Source of the DNA: Ascochyta rabiei
Taxonomy: Eukaryota; Ascomycota; Dothideomycetes; Pleosporales; Didymellaceae
Assembly (NCBI RefSeq): GCF_004011695.2
Contig: NC_082411.1
Coordinates: forward strand, 248,001-312,000
Reading direction: 5' to 3'
Length of the DNA: 64,000 bases
This document shows, piece by piece, positions 43,801-56,941 of this stretch. Each line of letters starts with the position of its first letter. The first letter of the stretch is position 1. The translations under genes and the position numbers were made by a program. The notes under the pieces were generated by a model. The model searched no databases. It was not told the origin of the DNA and saw only the letters and a program-made list of their open reading frames with translations.

Positions 43801-46800
43801 GCCATGTTTCAATACGCTCCCTGTCCGAGCCTCGTTCGACTTCTCAAAGCCAAACTCGGCTCTGATCGAATTGCTGCACAGCTTCAACGTGGACTCATTG
43901 GCTCATCAATTGACCGCCCTCCGGCGCATTCAGAGTACTGCTCAGACCGATGGCAGTCGGCTTTTCGATACCCTGGTCATTCTTCAGCAACCCAGCGAGC
44001 CGCTCAATGATGCCATTTGGACTCTCGAACTGGATATGGGTGAGATGGATTTGCCAATAGTTTGTGAAGTTCACCAAGACGACCACAGTGATGTGCTGAG
44101 GCTGAATCTGCACTACAATACCAGCTTGCTCTCTGAAAGAGATGCTTGGATAGTAGCTGAAGCCTTTGATGCCAATCTTGTGGCTCTTGTTCAGAACGCG
44201 AGTGCAGCTGCCAACGAATCTGTCGGATTTCCTTCTGCTCTCCGGGCTGAATCAAATATGAGCTTCAAGCCCATAACTTCCGAATCTAACTTGCTACACA
44301 AGGCATTTGAAAAAAACGCTTCTTCACCGCGATCTGATACCATCGCCCTCGATTTCCTACATGCGGATGGGCGACGAACAACATGGTCTTATTCGACGTT
44401 AAACCTCATAGCAAACCATATCGCATATGAGTTGTTGCAACGCGATGTTGGGGTTGAGGATATCATCCCCGTTCATGTTACAAAATCTCCAATGTTCTAT
44501 GCAAGCATCTTAGGAATACTCAAAGCCGGTGCCGCCTTTGCTCCAGTTCATCCGGATCTGCCGAAAGCCCGCAAAGACATGATGTTTAGGGAACTGAACG
44601 CAAAGGCCATACTTTGTGCAGAAGATCTACCGGACCTTGCGGAACAGACATCGGCAGCCATTATCAACATCGGGAATCTTCAGGGTGAATGCCTCGACAC
44701 CTGTGAGGCACAGTGTATCCCAAACCTGACTGGATCCAATCTGGCTTATTGTCTCTACACCAGCGGTTCAACTGGTGTTCCAAAGGCTGTCAGTGTGGAG
44801 CATCGATCTCCGGTCCAGACTGTAGCGAGCTCCACGCCATTAGTGCCTTGGAACCCTTCTTCTAGATTACTGCAGTATGCAGCGGTTACTTTCGACATGT
44901 GTTATTACGACTGCTTCCTGGCCTGGACTCTTGGCTTTACACTCTGCGCGGCAGAGCAACACGTCATGTTCGATAGCCTGCCACGTGTTATCAACTCGCT
45001 CGACGTGACTCTACTGGATCTTACGCCTTCTGTTGCAGCGTCACTATCAAGAGCTCAGGTACCCGGTGTACAGTGGCTTTATTGTATTGGCGAGGAAATG
45101 TCATCTGATGTTGCAAGGGAATGGAGCGGTGCATGCGTCAACTCCTATGGGCCTACTGAAGCTGCATTCTGCACAACCATGTTTCCGGTGTCGAAAGAAG
45201 TGAAGACTTCTGTCATCGGTCAGCCCTACCCAACTACGTCTTTCGCTGTGTTCTCACCAAAAGGGGAACTACCATTGCCTATACTTAGTGTCGGCGAATT
45301 GTGTATCGGAGGAACACAGCTGGCCAGAGGTTACCTAGGTCGACCTGAGCTCACCAACGAGCGCTTTGTGAAAAAGTGCGGTCAGAGGTTCTACAAGAGC
45401 GGTGATATGGTACGCATGCTCAGCGACGGCAACTTCGAATTTGTTGGCCGCGCAGACGATCAAGTAAAAATTCGCGGACTGAGAGTTGAGCTTGGTGAAA
45501 TCAGCCATGTGTTGCAAAATTGCGATACTCGCATCATATCTGTCGCTACACAAATCTTGAGGAAAGATGCAACAGCCAAGCAACAGCTAGTCGCTTTCCT
45601 TGCTACCGGTAGCAAGGTGGGCGAAAGCGAACAAGAAGCCCTTCAAAAGAGGGCTATACAAGCTGCCAAGGACCGATTGCCTGCTTATATGGTGCCCCAG
45701 TTTTGCATCTTCGTTGACAGCATACCACAGTCGATGGCTGGCAAAGTCGATAAGAAGGGCTTGGAGCGCATATTCCAGGACGTTATCACCACGAATAAAA
45801 CACCGGACGGTATTAGCAACCCTCACAAGTGGTCTGACGTGGAGCTCGTCATTCGGGATGTTCTGAGCCGACTCTCCAAAGTCCCCGTGGACAATATCCA
45901 TCCAGAGACCTCAATTTACCAGCTGGGGCTCGACAGCATCAGTGCAGTCCAGATTGCTTCCGTACTCCAGAAGCGTGGTTTAGATGCCAGTGCATCTGAT
46001 GTCATGAGATTCACTAATTGTACTGATCTTGCAGGACATCTTGTCAGTTCTACATCGCCGACTGAATCGTGTGTCAAGCCATTCAACTTCAGAGCATTTG
46101 ACGCAAAGCACAGAGCAGATGTGCTGGAGGATTGCGGACTCGATGGACATTGTGTTGAAGCCATTCGTCCATGTACACCCCTCCAGCAGGGGATGGTTTC
46201 CCAATTCATTGCCAAAGATGGCACTGTCTATTTTAACTATCTACGTCTCCGTCTACGGAGCCTCGACGTGGACACTGCCAGACTGAAGGATGCCTGGGCG
46301 ATGACAATGATGCAACATCCGATACTACGAGTTGGATTTGCCCAAATCAAGGATGGGCAGAACACTTTTGCAATGGTGCAATTCAGATCGGATTCGGTGA
46401 ACTTACCGTGGTCCGAAGGATCTAATTGCGACACAGAGCTGGCAATGAAGAGGCTGCGCAACCTGCAGCGCAAAGCCCTTACACAGCTTCATCAACCCAT
46501 GTGGGACATCCGGTTAATCACTGCTGAAAAGTACCTTCTCCTTGATCTGTCAATTTTTCATGCGCTGTTTGATGCACACAGCTTGCGACTGATCTTCGAC
46601 AATGTCTTGGCAAACTATAAAGGTCAACCACAAGGGGAAAGTCCGCCTCTCGAGCCGGTGCTCGGCCAGCTTCTGTACTTTCACATGGATGAGCATGACC
46701 TGGCCGAGAGTTTCTGGACGAATTTGGGAAACAAAGCAGTCGCATCCCGCTTTCCAAACGTGTCGCCTTTGCGGTATGAGCTTAGGCATCCCATTGTACT

Positions 46801-49800
46801 AACAAGACCCTCATCGATGTCTACTACCGAGATTGATTATGGCTGTCGCGCAGCAAACATTACGTTACAAGCGGCTGGCATCGCGAGCTGGTCTTCAATA
46901 TTATCAGCATACACTGGTGAGGAGAGCGTAACCATTGGTGTTGTATTGTCAGGCCGAACCTCAGAATTGTCTAACAACGCTGCATTTCCTTGCATCAACA
47001 CTGTGCCGTTCCCATGCACGGTAACCGCCAACAAGATGGCAAATCTTAAATCAGTCATGGCACTTAATGCAGAACTGCATCAGCATCAGTTTACGCCACT
47101 CAGCAAGATCCAGAAGTTGATGGGAATGTCGAACGAGTCCTTGTTCGACTCACTGTTTGCTTTCCAGAAAAGCACAGAAGATGGCCAGCAGAACGATCTG
47201 TGGACAGTCACGGAAGAGAAAGCAACAACAGAATACCCAATTTCGATTGAGCTCGAACTGAAACAAGCGGTCCTGGAGTATCGGCTTACTTACTTGCCAC
47301 ACGTCATTCCGTCAGAGCAGGCAAAGCTGCTCCTTGATCAGCTCGACCATGCTATGCGCAGTTTTGTCTTGCCCGAGAGCATCGATGCGTCAGGTTCTCT
47401 ACTGAATCAGTCACTATACTCGATCACTCCGGCGAAGGAGCCAACCCTTCCGTCTGAGGTCAGGCTGTTGCATGAGTTTGTCGAGTTCACCGCTAATCTA
47501 CATCCTGATCGCATCTCTTTTGAGTTTGCGAGCTCCATACATGACGATCACCTCATTAGCAAGACATGGACCTACCGTGAGCTTGATACAGAAGGCAACA
47601 GGATCGCACACATGTTGCTATCGCACGGCGTCCGGCCAGGAGCACTTGTTGGCGCGTGCTTCGACAAGTGCCCAGAAGCGTCTTTTGCAATGCTAGGCAT
47701 ATTGAAAGCTGGTTGTGCATTCGTCGCCATTGATCCCAGTGCGCCAATCGCACGTCAAGCATTTATTGTTGAGGACTCTGGTGCTCAAATTATGCTCTCC
47801 ATGAGTACACAGTCCACGAAATTTGACGGGACCATCAAAGTGCCAGTTATTGACCTTGACAAGACTGCTACGCACGACTTCGCAGCATCGAAACCTCCAC
47901 TTGAGAGAGACATTGACCCTCAAGATCGCAGCTATTGTCTGTATACCAGCGGCACAACCGGAACACCTAAGGGGTGTGAGTTGACCCACGATAATGCGGT
48001 ACAAGCGATGCTTGCTTTTCAACGACTGTTTGCTGGCCATTGGGATGAAACCTCGCGCTGGTTGCAATTCGCGTCTTTTCACTTCGACGTCTCAATACTC
48101 GAGCAGTATTGGAGCTGGTCAGTCGGTATCTGCGTTGTATCAGCACCGAGAGATATTATTTTCGAGGACATTGCGAACTCCATTCGGGTACTCAACATTA
48201 CGCATATCGATCTCACACCAAGTCTGGCCCAGATACTACACCCCGATGACGTGCCAAGCTTATGCAAGGGTATCTTCATTACCGGAGGGGAGAGTTTGAA
48301 GCAGGAAATTTTGGATGCTTGGGGTCCAAACGCCGTCATCTACAACGGCTACGGACCCACTGAAGCTACAATTGGATGTACCATGTATCCTCGCGTCCCC
48401 GCAAATGGCAAGCCCTCCAACATTGGGCCTCAGTTCGACAACGTGGGATCATACGTCCTTAGGCCCGGTTCCGACGTCCCTGTACTCCGAGGCGGAGTCG
48501 GCGAGCTCTGTGTCTCAGGCAGACTTGTGGGCAAGGGCTACCTCAACCGCCCAGAGCTCACTAAGGAGCGATTTGCATACCTCGGTCGCTTTGGAGAAAG
48601 AGTTTATCGAACCGGAGACCTCGTAAGAATCTTGTACGACGGAGCATTTGATTTTCTCGGCCGCGCAGACGATCAAGTAAAACTGCGTGGCCAGCGACTT
48701 GAGATCGGCGAGATCAATTCGGTCATCAAACAATCAAGCAGAGACTTTTCAGATGTGGCGACTTTGGTCCTCAAGCATCCCAAGCAGCAAAAAGATCAAC
48801 TCGTCGCGTTTGTGGCCGTTGGAAACAAACCTTCTCGCGAACCAACAGTACTTCTGGTGGAAGCTACAAGGCTAGGCGGAGCAAAAGAAGCATGTTGTGA
48901 CAAACTGCCCCCTTACATGGTACCGACACACTTCATCCCGCTAGCTTCAATGCCTCTGAATGTCAACAATAAGGCCGATGGAAAGAAGCTCAAACAGATC
49001 TACGAAGCGTTGTCAAGTAGTGATCTGCAACAACTATCCGCGACGTCGAATGGGATGGAAGGCGTCTGGTCAAAGCAAGAAGAGAAGCTCCGCCACACTC
49101 TAGCCAAAGCTTTGGACCTTGACGAAAACGCTATAGAGAAAACCTCCAGCTTCTATGAGCTAGGTATGGATTCAATCTCTGTTATCGGGGTTTCTCGAGC
49201 TCTGAGACAAGCCGGTTACTTGCAAACCACTGCCGCTATACTCATGAAGCATCCGACCGTTGGTCAGCTTGCCAGAGTGCTCTCTACGTCAAGCTCGAAC
49301 GTAGTCAATCGTGATTCGCTAATAGCTGCACAACAAACCATCGCTGCTACACAACACCGCTACCGACGCATAGTGGCTCGATCGCTGGGTAAGGACATAC
49401 TTGACATCGAAGCGCTTGCTCCCTGTACGCCCCTCCAACAAGGCATGATTGCTCGCTACCTGGACAGCGACTATGGCTTGTATTTCAACGTTTTCAAGTT
49501 CGAACTCAGCTGGGATGTCAACACCTCTCGGCTGCGATCCTCTTATGATGCAGTCTTCCAGAGCGAACAGATATTGCGAACCACATTTGTGAATACGAGT
49601 GACGGTTACGTACAAGCAGTTCTGCAGGGAGTTCCGTTACCCTGGACCGAACACAATGTCGAACATGCATCGGTACCGAAGTATCTACAGAAGCTTCGAC
49701 GAGATTGGCTAGAAGCAAATCAGGCTGAGCTCATTAGACCATTTGAAGTCCATCTTGTGGGTGAATCAGGAACGCAATTGCTCATCGTACACATGTTCCA

Positions 49801-52800
49801 TGGACTGTATGACGGTAATAGCATTGAGCTGCTGTTTGAAAAGATATGGAGAATGTACGAAGGCGCAGAGCTCGAAGTACGGGATGTTCCGTCTTTCCAC
49901 GAAGCTCTTGCGCATGGTCCATTACGAGTTGCTGAAGGTGTGAGAGAATTTTGGGAGAGGCATCTCACAAACCTCACGTCGAAATCGCTTCCATCGTTGA
50001 CAGAGCAGCCTACCCAAAGCACCGTCATAGTTACGCGAGACCTTAACTCAATTTCAGCATATGATACAATCAGGAAGAGTCTCAACGTCACAGCCCAGGC
50101 TATTGCTCAAGCTTGCTGGGTGTATACGCTGCAGCAACAAGTACACGCCCCTATCACCACAGGTATGGTAGTCTCCGGTCGAAGTTTCGATCTCGAATAT
50201 GCCGATCGCGTCATCGGACCCATGTTCAACACTATCCCTTACCAACAGCGCACTCGGGGTGGTGACACTTGGGCTTCGATTATCACCAGAGCACACGACT
50301 TCAACACTGAGGCTTTTCCGCATCAACACACCCCACTCCGCGAAATCATGAGATGGTGCAGGAGGAGCGCCAATCGACCTCTCTTCGAGACCTTGTTTGT
50401 TTATCAAGTCGCGCAAACTGAGTCAGACTGGTGGAGTAACAATGCTTCGTGGACGTTGTTGGACGACGACACCACGGCAGACTACCCCTTAGCATTCGAG
50501 ATCGAACAAAAGAGCGACTATGGATTCAAGCTTACTTTGGTAACTCAAGGTCACGTCTCCAGTGCGAAGACTTCAAACGAGCTTCTCAATCGTTTCGAAG
50601 AAGCCCTTATGAGCGCATTGAAGGATCCTTCAACTGTATTGGAAGAGCTCATCAGCACAAACGAGAGCAACCTAAATGGTGTGGTAGATGGAGAGCCTAA
50701 CACGAATGGCTTGAACGACACGACAGAATTTGAGTGGACAGAGAACGCTAGCACGATCAGAGAAGAGATCGCCAGCCTCACTGGTGTCGAAACTGTCGAG
50801 GTTTATGAGTCAATGTCCATCTTTGAGTTAGGCCTGGACAGCATTGATGCGATTAAATTGTCCTCGAGACTCAAAAGACGCGGCGTCAATATGCCTGTCA
50901 GCGGCATCATGCGAGGTCTCACCATCAAGAACATGCTCAAAAACGTCACAAGTGAGCAAATTGACAAACCACAAAGCGAGACAGGTTTTGCTTCGCGCAA
51001 GAAAGAACTGCGTCGTTACGTCGACCAACACAGTGTAGACTCGAGCGACATCAACAACGTGCTACCTCTTACACCGCTACAGGAAGCTATGGTGGCTGAA
51101 ATGATCGCCTCAGACTACACAAGATACTACAACTTCGACGTTGCAGAGCTGGCTGCAGGCACCGATATCGACAGACTGCAAAAAGCATGGCACACGGTCA
51201 TCGAGTCAACACCAATCTTGCGTACGACGTTCGTTGAGGTTGACGATCCACAGATAGATGGATCCTTTGCACAAGTTGTTGTCAATCAGCGGCCATTTGA
51301 ATTGTGGACGGAGCGGACGAAGCTCGAAAATGACAGGAGACCGAATTTCCCTGTCATTTTGGAGGACATACGCCGGGCAGCAGTACAAACAAAGACTCTA
51401 GACCCTCCTGTCAAGATCACACTTCTGGAGACACCCAAAACCAGCTACCAGATCTTGTCGATAGCTCACGCGCTCTATGACGGCTGGTCCCTTGTTCTAC
51501 TCCACAACGCTGTCCACGCAGCTTATCATGGACAATACACCCCTCGGCCTAGCTACGAAGCCGCCTTAGCTGATATAATATCCGGCTCAGGCTCCGATGC
51601 CGCTGGCTTTTGGCAAGACTACTTGACCGGCCTGAAACCAAGTCTTTTTCCTCGCCGTCAAATTGATTCCAAGGAGGCAAGAGAGGTCTATCGAATGGAA
51701 CACGCGAGCGATATGGGATTGTCACACATTGCATATTTCGCCAAAAATAGCAAGGTATCGTTACAGACCCTAGGCCAGACCGTCTTTGCCCTTACGCTGG
51801 CTTCTTATGTTGGCTCGTTGGACGTTACCTTTGGCTGCATACTGTCCGGTCGCGACGATGATGTAAGATCACAATTGCTCTTCCCAACCATGAATACTGT
51901 CGCAATCCGCACAGTGCTTCATGGTTCACGGCTGGAAATGTTGCAGTATGTGCAAGACAACTTCAACAACATCAAGCAGTGGCAGCATTTCCCCCTTCGG
52001 AAGGCGGCGGCTCTGGCAGATGCTCAAGGCAAGCTTTTCGACAGCCTGTTCATATACCAGAAGACTGTCGAGGAACAATCCAGCACGAGAGACAGGCTTT
52101 ACAAGAGTGTAGAAGGCCAAAGCGATACTGAGTACCCTATCTGCGTAGAGATGGAAACCGTCAATGGGAACTTGAAATGGCGTTGTGCAGTCAAAGAGGA
52201 GGTGATGTCACGCGACGGAGCCCAGCTTTTGCTGAAAAGACTGGACGAGGTGCTTTACAGCATCATCGAGCATCCCAACAGTCCGAGTATTCAATCAACG
52301 CCACAAGGAACATCGGTGTGCGGCTTGCCGATTTTCGAAGAGGGGCGTACACATGCGACAGATGACGAGCATAAAGACGAGAACCAGAGCCTTTCCATGG
52401 AAGCACCACTGTCAAAAACAGCCCAAAGAGTTCGACAAGCCCTAGCTTTGGTTGCCCAGATGCCCGAGGAGAACATTGCACAAGGCATGTCAATTTTCCA
52501 CATTGGCCTAGATTCAATCAGTGCCATCAAGGTATCCTCTATCCTGCGGAAGCAAGGTATCACCTTAAGTGTCGGCGAAATGCTCAAAGCTGGCACTATA
52601 AAGAAGATAGCTGAAGTGGCTGACAAGCACGTGACGTCTACATCGGATCAAGAAACCGAGTGGAAATCTATCATTAGAGAGACTCAGGGCAGACTTGATC
52701 AGCAGAGAACTCTTATTCATACTGTCATTGACGCTACACAAGTCGATCGCATCTTACCCGTCACTCCGGGCCAGATTTACATGCTCTCCATGTGGCTCAA

Positions 52801-54091
52801 CACCAAGGGCGAGAATTTCTATCCAGAGTTTGTCTACGATTTGGAGGGCCCTGGAAATTTCGAAATGTTGCAAAAGTCGTGGCAAGATCTCGTCACAGCA
52901 AACACGATTCTTCGCACACAGATTGTTTCGACTGCTCACAGCGGATTACCATACGTCCAGATCATCCTGAAGAGAGCGGATGCTTCGCTGACCAACATCA
53001 CTGGTCAAGACAAGAAGACTGCGGCCCGTACAATAACTCAAATCGCAGCGAAGCAACCCTGGGTACATCTCTTCATTTCACAGACCTCGACAGGCTGGGC
53101 GCTCAAGCTGAAGATTCATCATGCCCTGTACGACGGTGTGAGTCTGCCTCTTTTGATGCAACAATTTCAGGATATCTGCAACGGTGCATCAGTGTCTGCA
53201 CCAGATCATGGGCTTGAGGAGTACCTTGCCGTTGCGCACGCATCGTATGCGATATCAAGTAGAAAGGAGTTCTGGACGAAATACCTGATGGGTGCCAACA
53301 CGCAGTACGAGGGCAGAGGGGAGAGCGCACGGAAGTCAAGATCAGAGCTCTTCAAACCAAGTCTCTTGCAGACATCAATGTTGGAAAGCACTGGTCGTCA
53401 ACACGGCATCTCAACACAATGCCTCTTCCTCGCCGCTTTTGCCAAGATTTACGCCGCAAGAGCAGATACCTCAGATGATCAAGACGTCGTCCTCGGTATC
53501 TATCTCGCAAACCGCTCGCTCCCCATCGACAACCTCCCTACGGCCGCCATACCCACCGTCAACCTCCTCCCACTACGCATTCAGTCGCCACTCGGCACTC
53601 CACCCTTAGACATCGCGGCGCAGATCCAGGCCGACATCCAAGCCATCAGCAACCCAGCGAACGCCACAGCCAGCCTGTACGAGATCAGTGAATGGACCGG
53701 CATCAAAGTCGACACTTTCGTCAACGTCCTCAGTCTGCCCGAGCCCGAAGACACGCCCACGCCAAGCGAAGACCAGGTGCACATCACGCAGAGAAACGAA
53801 TGGCAGGAATCTGTCAGCAGAGTCACCGAGCTGGACGAAAGCAACTGGAGTGCACCGGAGGAAGTACTGAATGAGCGTGTCAATAGAGCGTATCTTGTAA
53901 GTCCCGATACTTCCCAAGAGCGAGTCGATAGGTGCAAGGCTAATACGCGGCAGCATGCGATTGATGTCGAAGCTACGATTCGTGGTGGGCAGTTGGATGT
54001 CGGTATCTTTGCACCGACTGAGATGTTGGGGTTGGAGGATGCAGAGAGGTTGGTGGAGGGGGTAAGAACGGAACTTGAAGGGCTGGCTTAG
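37810..54091 (+). CDS. Siderophore nonribosomal peptide synthetase, (A-T-C)x4-(T-C)x2, ferrichrome/ferricrocin type
   Basis: Exons 37810..41878 and 41925..54091, with a 46-base intron (GTGAGC ... GCGTAG) inside A2, give 5411 residues. A domains: A1 about 20-520 (YTSGSTGLPKA at 178, MYGPTEA at 313, LPSGKIDK), A2 about 1075-1560 (TSGSTGTPKG at 1228, GYGPSETT at 1357), A3 about 2143-2620 (TSGSTGVPKA at 2302) and A4 about 3203-3690 (TSGTTGTPKG at 3364). Carrier Ser residues, in G-(L/M)-D-S: 567, 1638, 2694, 3773, 4329 and 4887. Condensation motifs: HHALYDG at 759, 1839 and 5088; FHALFDA near 2902, FHGLYDG near 3982, AHALYDG near 4538. There is no thioesterase; a terminal C domain fits cyclising release. 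The plan matches SidC/NPS2-lineage synthetases, which reuse modules through terminal T-C pairs. SidC of Aspergillus has three A domains, so the fourth sets this apart. Substrates are inferred (Ser/Gly plus acyl-hydroxyornithine). Confidence 0.95.
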
Positions 54092-54719
54092 GTGTACATT
54101 AGGTGCACCGGTTTTGTATTTGGGCGTAAGGTCAGCGGGGGTTTTCCGACTGTTTTTTTCTTTTTCCTATTTTGGAGTTTGCAAATGCGTGTTGGTGTTG
54201 GTGTTGGACTGTCTTGCGTTAGTGTAATGGAAATATTGTTTGTTTCTATTCCCTCTCTTTCGTTGTTTCGCCCCCCTGCCCCCACTCCACCGTTACTGTG
54301 AAGACAAGTCATTGACAAAGTCACTGGATAAACACACTGCATCGTCTGGCAGACACGAAGTTTGCGCGTATGCAGTCGACTGTGAAAGATGGTGTAGTAC
54401 GCAGTTCAGAACCTGAGACGTGTATTCAAACGTCTCTCCTCCTCAGTCTCTGCAAGTCCGCCAAGACGAAGGGCAAAACACGTCAGAATAGCACTTTCTT
54501 ATATTAAACTATTCCTGCGCTTGGTTTGGTCCAAGTTAGTGGTATAAATCATAGGTCCATGGTTCTCTCATCACCGAGCTGGCAAAAAGCAAATCCACTC
54601 CAAACTCCTTCGGGCGCGGCCTTGTACATGTCTCGTTGCGTCTATCACCTTACTCCGGACGCATGGTTTCGATCCGTTTTCAACGATACAGTCGTACTTG
54701 CGACAACCAGGCTTGCTTT
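54092..54719. other. Intergenic, convergent 3' ends of the NRPS and rsc7
   Basis: About 630 bases with T-rich and GTTGGT runs near 54151-54210. No gene supported. Confidence 0.5.
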
Positions 54720-56254
54720 TTACACAGGAACACCAACGAATCCTATTTTCGGCTTTGATCTCGCGCCGTCAGTCGTCTCGCCACGCCACTGGCTTCTCCA
54801 CTCGCGTTCCTCGCTCTTCAAGTGCTCGAAAGCCTCGCGCTCGTCGGGCTTCATTTCCGCTAGATCCTCGTCGGCAAGGTTTGGCAGGCCGTTGGTGCCA
54901 ACATCGATGTAGTCGGCGTCCGGACCCGGTATGCCTAACCCTGCGAAGGGCGGTTGCTGGAACACCTTGTCGACGATCAGATATTTGCGTGCGACAATAG
55001 GAGGGACGTCTGTCTCTGCAAGAGGGACACGGTCCCAGCGTGCATGGGTGGGTTGCGTCGTTTTTGGGTAGCACATCAGGTTCGTGTGTGGATCGTAGAC
55101 ACCATTGGCTAGGTTTGCGCGGCGGAGGGCAGAAAGCGAGGTGTTGAAGCGGCTGTGTTTGTTAGTGTATGAATCAATCTTTGGAAGGAATAGGAATTAG
55201 CAACGTACCTCGCTGCTCGGCCGTGCTCAAACTGCCAGTTTGCAGATGTGATGTTGACCTTCCGCTTCCCGGGCGCAGGCTTGCCGCTCGCTGTGGGTAC
55301 GCTGGGCACGCCGGTGTGATAGACGCTACTGGCGCCATGCCATGCAACGTACTGGTTCTTGTTGTATGGCTCGCCTGGTGCTGGAAGACGGTCGTTCGGA
55401 TCTGCGAGCTCGCCCTCGACGTCGCCCCGTTCTCGTGCGGCGGTCACATAGTAGTCGTCAATGATGCGCTTGCCGCCGATGATGATACGGGCGCCAAACT
55501 CTCGGAAGACGGAGCGTGCGGTCACAACACCGATTGCGCGACCCTTGTACGAGTGCGGGATGATCTCACGGTCAATAAGGTCGCGCTTTTCGGCGTCGTC
55601 AATGATGATCTTGTAGAGCTGCATGTGCTTGGTGAAGAACAGATAACTGTCCCTGAAGCCGCAACAACGGGCAGGCTCGGTCGAGAGCATATATTGCCGG
55701 TCCCCTCTACCCTTGATGGTGAAGATGCGCACGCGGTAGTCTCGGCCGCCCTGCAGGTTGCCCATCTTGTCGACCTTCTCCTCGCCCTCTGCATCCTCGG
55801 GCAGGTCGACCTCGTCGTTGATGACGTCCATCATGTTGCCCTCCTTGTCAATGGGTACGCGCGTTGTGTGCGACGGACCACCCTTCGGCGGGCGCCCTCG
55901 ACCTCCACCAGCCGGTCGCCCTCGCTTGCGCTTGATGGGTGTGCCGCCCTCGGAGACGTTTTCGACATCCTGGTTCCAGTCCGGCGGCCTGTTCTTGGGG
56001 GGGCGTCCCAGTCGCTTCTTGCGCGGAAACTGTTGTACAATTGCTGGGGAGGGGGAGCGCTCAGAGGCAGCCTCTTCCTCGTCATTTTCCTGTGCTGCCG
56101 ACTCGGCGTCTTCCTCTTCCTCCTCCTCTTTGGGCGATTCTACGCGCGACTCCACGACTTCCTCCATGTCTACGTCGCTGTCTTGTTGCGGTGTCGCGCT
56201 ACGCGCAGGCGTGCTGCGACGAGCTGCAGCTCGTGATGGCCGGCCGCGCGCCAT
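54720..56254 (-). CDS. rsc7: Rsc7/Swp82-family chromatin remodelling subunit
   Basis: Rsc7 (Npl6) and Swp82 are paralogous accessory subunits of RSC and SWI/SNF. Exons 55209..56254 and 54720..55152, with a 56-base intron (GTACGT ... ACACAG), give 492 residues. The N-terminus is basic then strongly acidic, with AT-hook-like RGRPS, LGRPPKNRP and KRGRPAGGGRGRPPKG. The conserved Rsc7/Swp82 domain follows: GRDYRVRIFTIKGRGDRQYMLSTEPARCCG, FFTKHMQLYKII and SYKGRAIGVVTARSVFREFGA, then ASSVYHTGVPSVPT. The splice restores RFNTSLSALRRANLANGVYD. Acting in the nucleus is inferred from the family. It is divergent from the following gene. Confidence 0.9.
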
Positions 56255-56941
56255 TGCAGATCAACTGTGGGGTCTCTTGCTTGGCGTCTGCTCCTTGATT
56301 GTTGAGCTGAGCGCAGCTTGTGTAGCAGAGCGACGCTAGGAATCTTGTAGTGGAAGACAATTCAGTCGTTTGGTGGTGTGCATGCCTCGCGACGAGCTTC
56401 GCGACTTCCTTCTCGTACGTGTTAAGTCTAGTCCAAAACAGGTATCAAGCTTGTCACGTGCGCCAACAGCTATCGCCATGTCTCGCGATTTCTATCTGTA
56501 GCTGTCTCTCGTTTTCGGTTGCCTCCGGAAATTAGTCCTGCAGGCGCGGTTTTGAAGACGAGCATTAAATCAAGATGCACCACTACGCGTTGATACAACG
56601 GCGGTCCAGGCTCCTGCCATTGATGTACTAGAACTAAAGATTCACCAAACGGAGTTTGTCTGCTTCACGAATAGGTGGCGTTTAGACTTCATGGGTTCTC
56701 TTGTGGGTCTTCTCAAGTCGATGCTGCCTCTGGTGGTGGACGCTGTACTTGCTTTCCTCGTTCCATCAACGGCACTTGCTTGGTTTCCCGTCTTCAGCAA
56801 GACCTTGTTTATTACCCAGAAACGCCTGGAGAATGACACGAGTGACTTTTGTCGTAGTGCATTGCATCCGCATGCCGTTCTACCCACCGCAGCCACGTTT
56901 CTCCAGACTAAACCAGACCAACACAGCATCAGTGAGCAAAA
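56255..56941. other. Divergent promoter between rsc7 and the unknown gene at 56942
   Basis: About 690 bases. An open frame from 56691 runs into the next gene's first exon in another frame; I regard it as chance. Confidence 0.45.
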
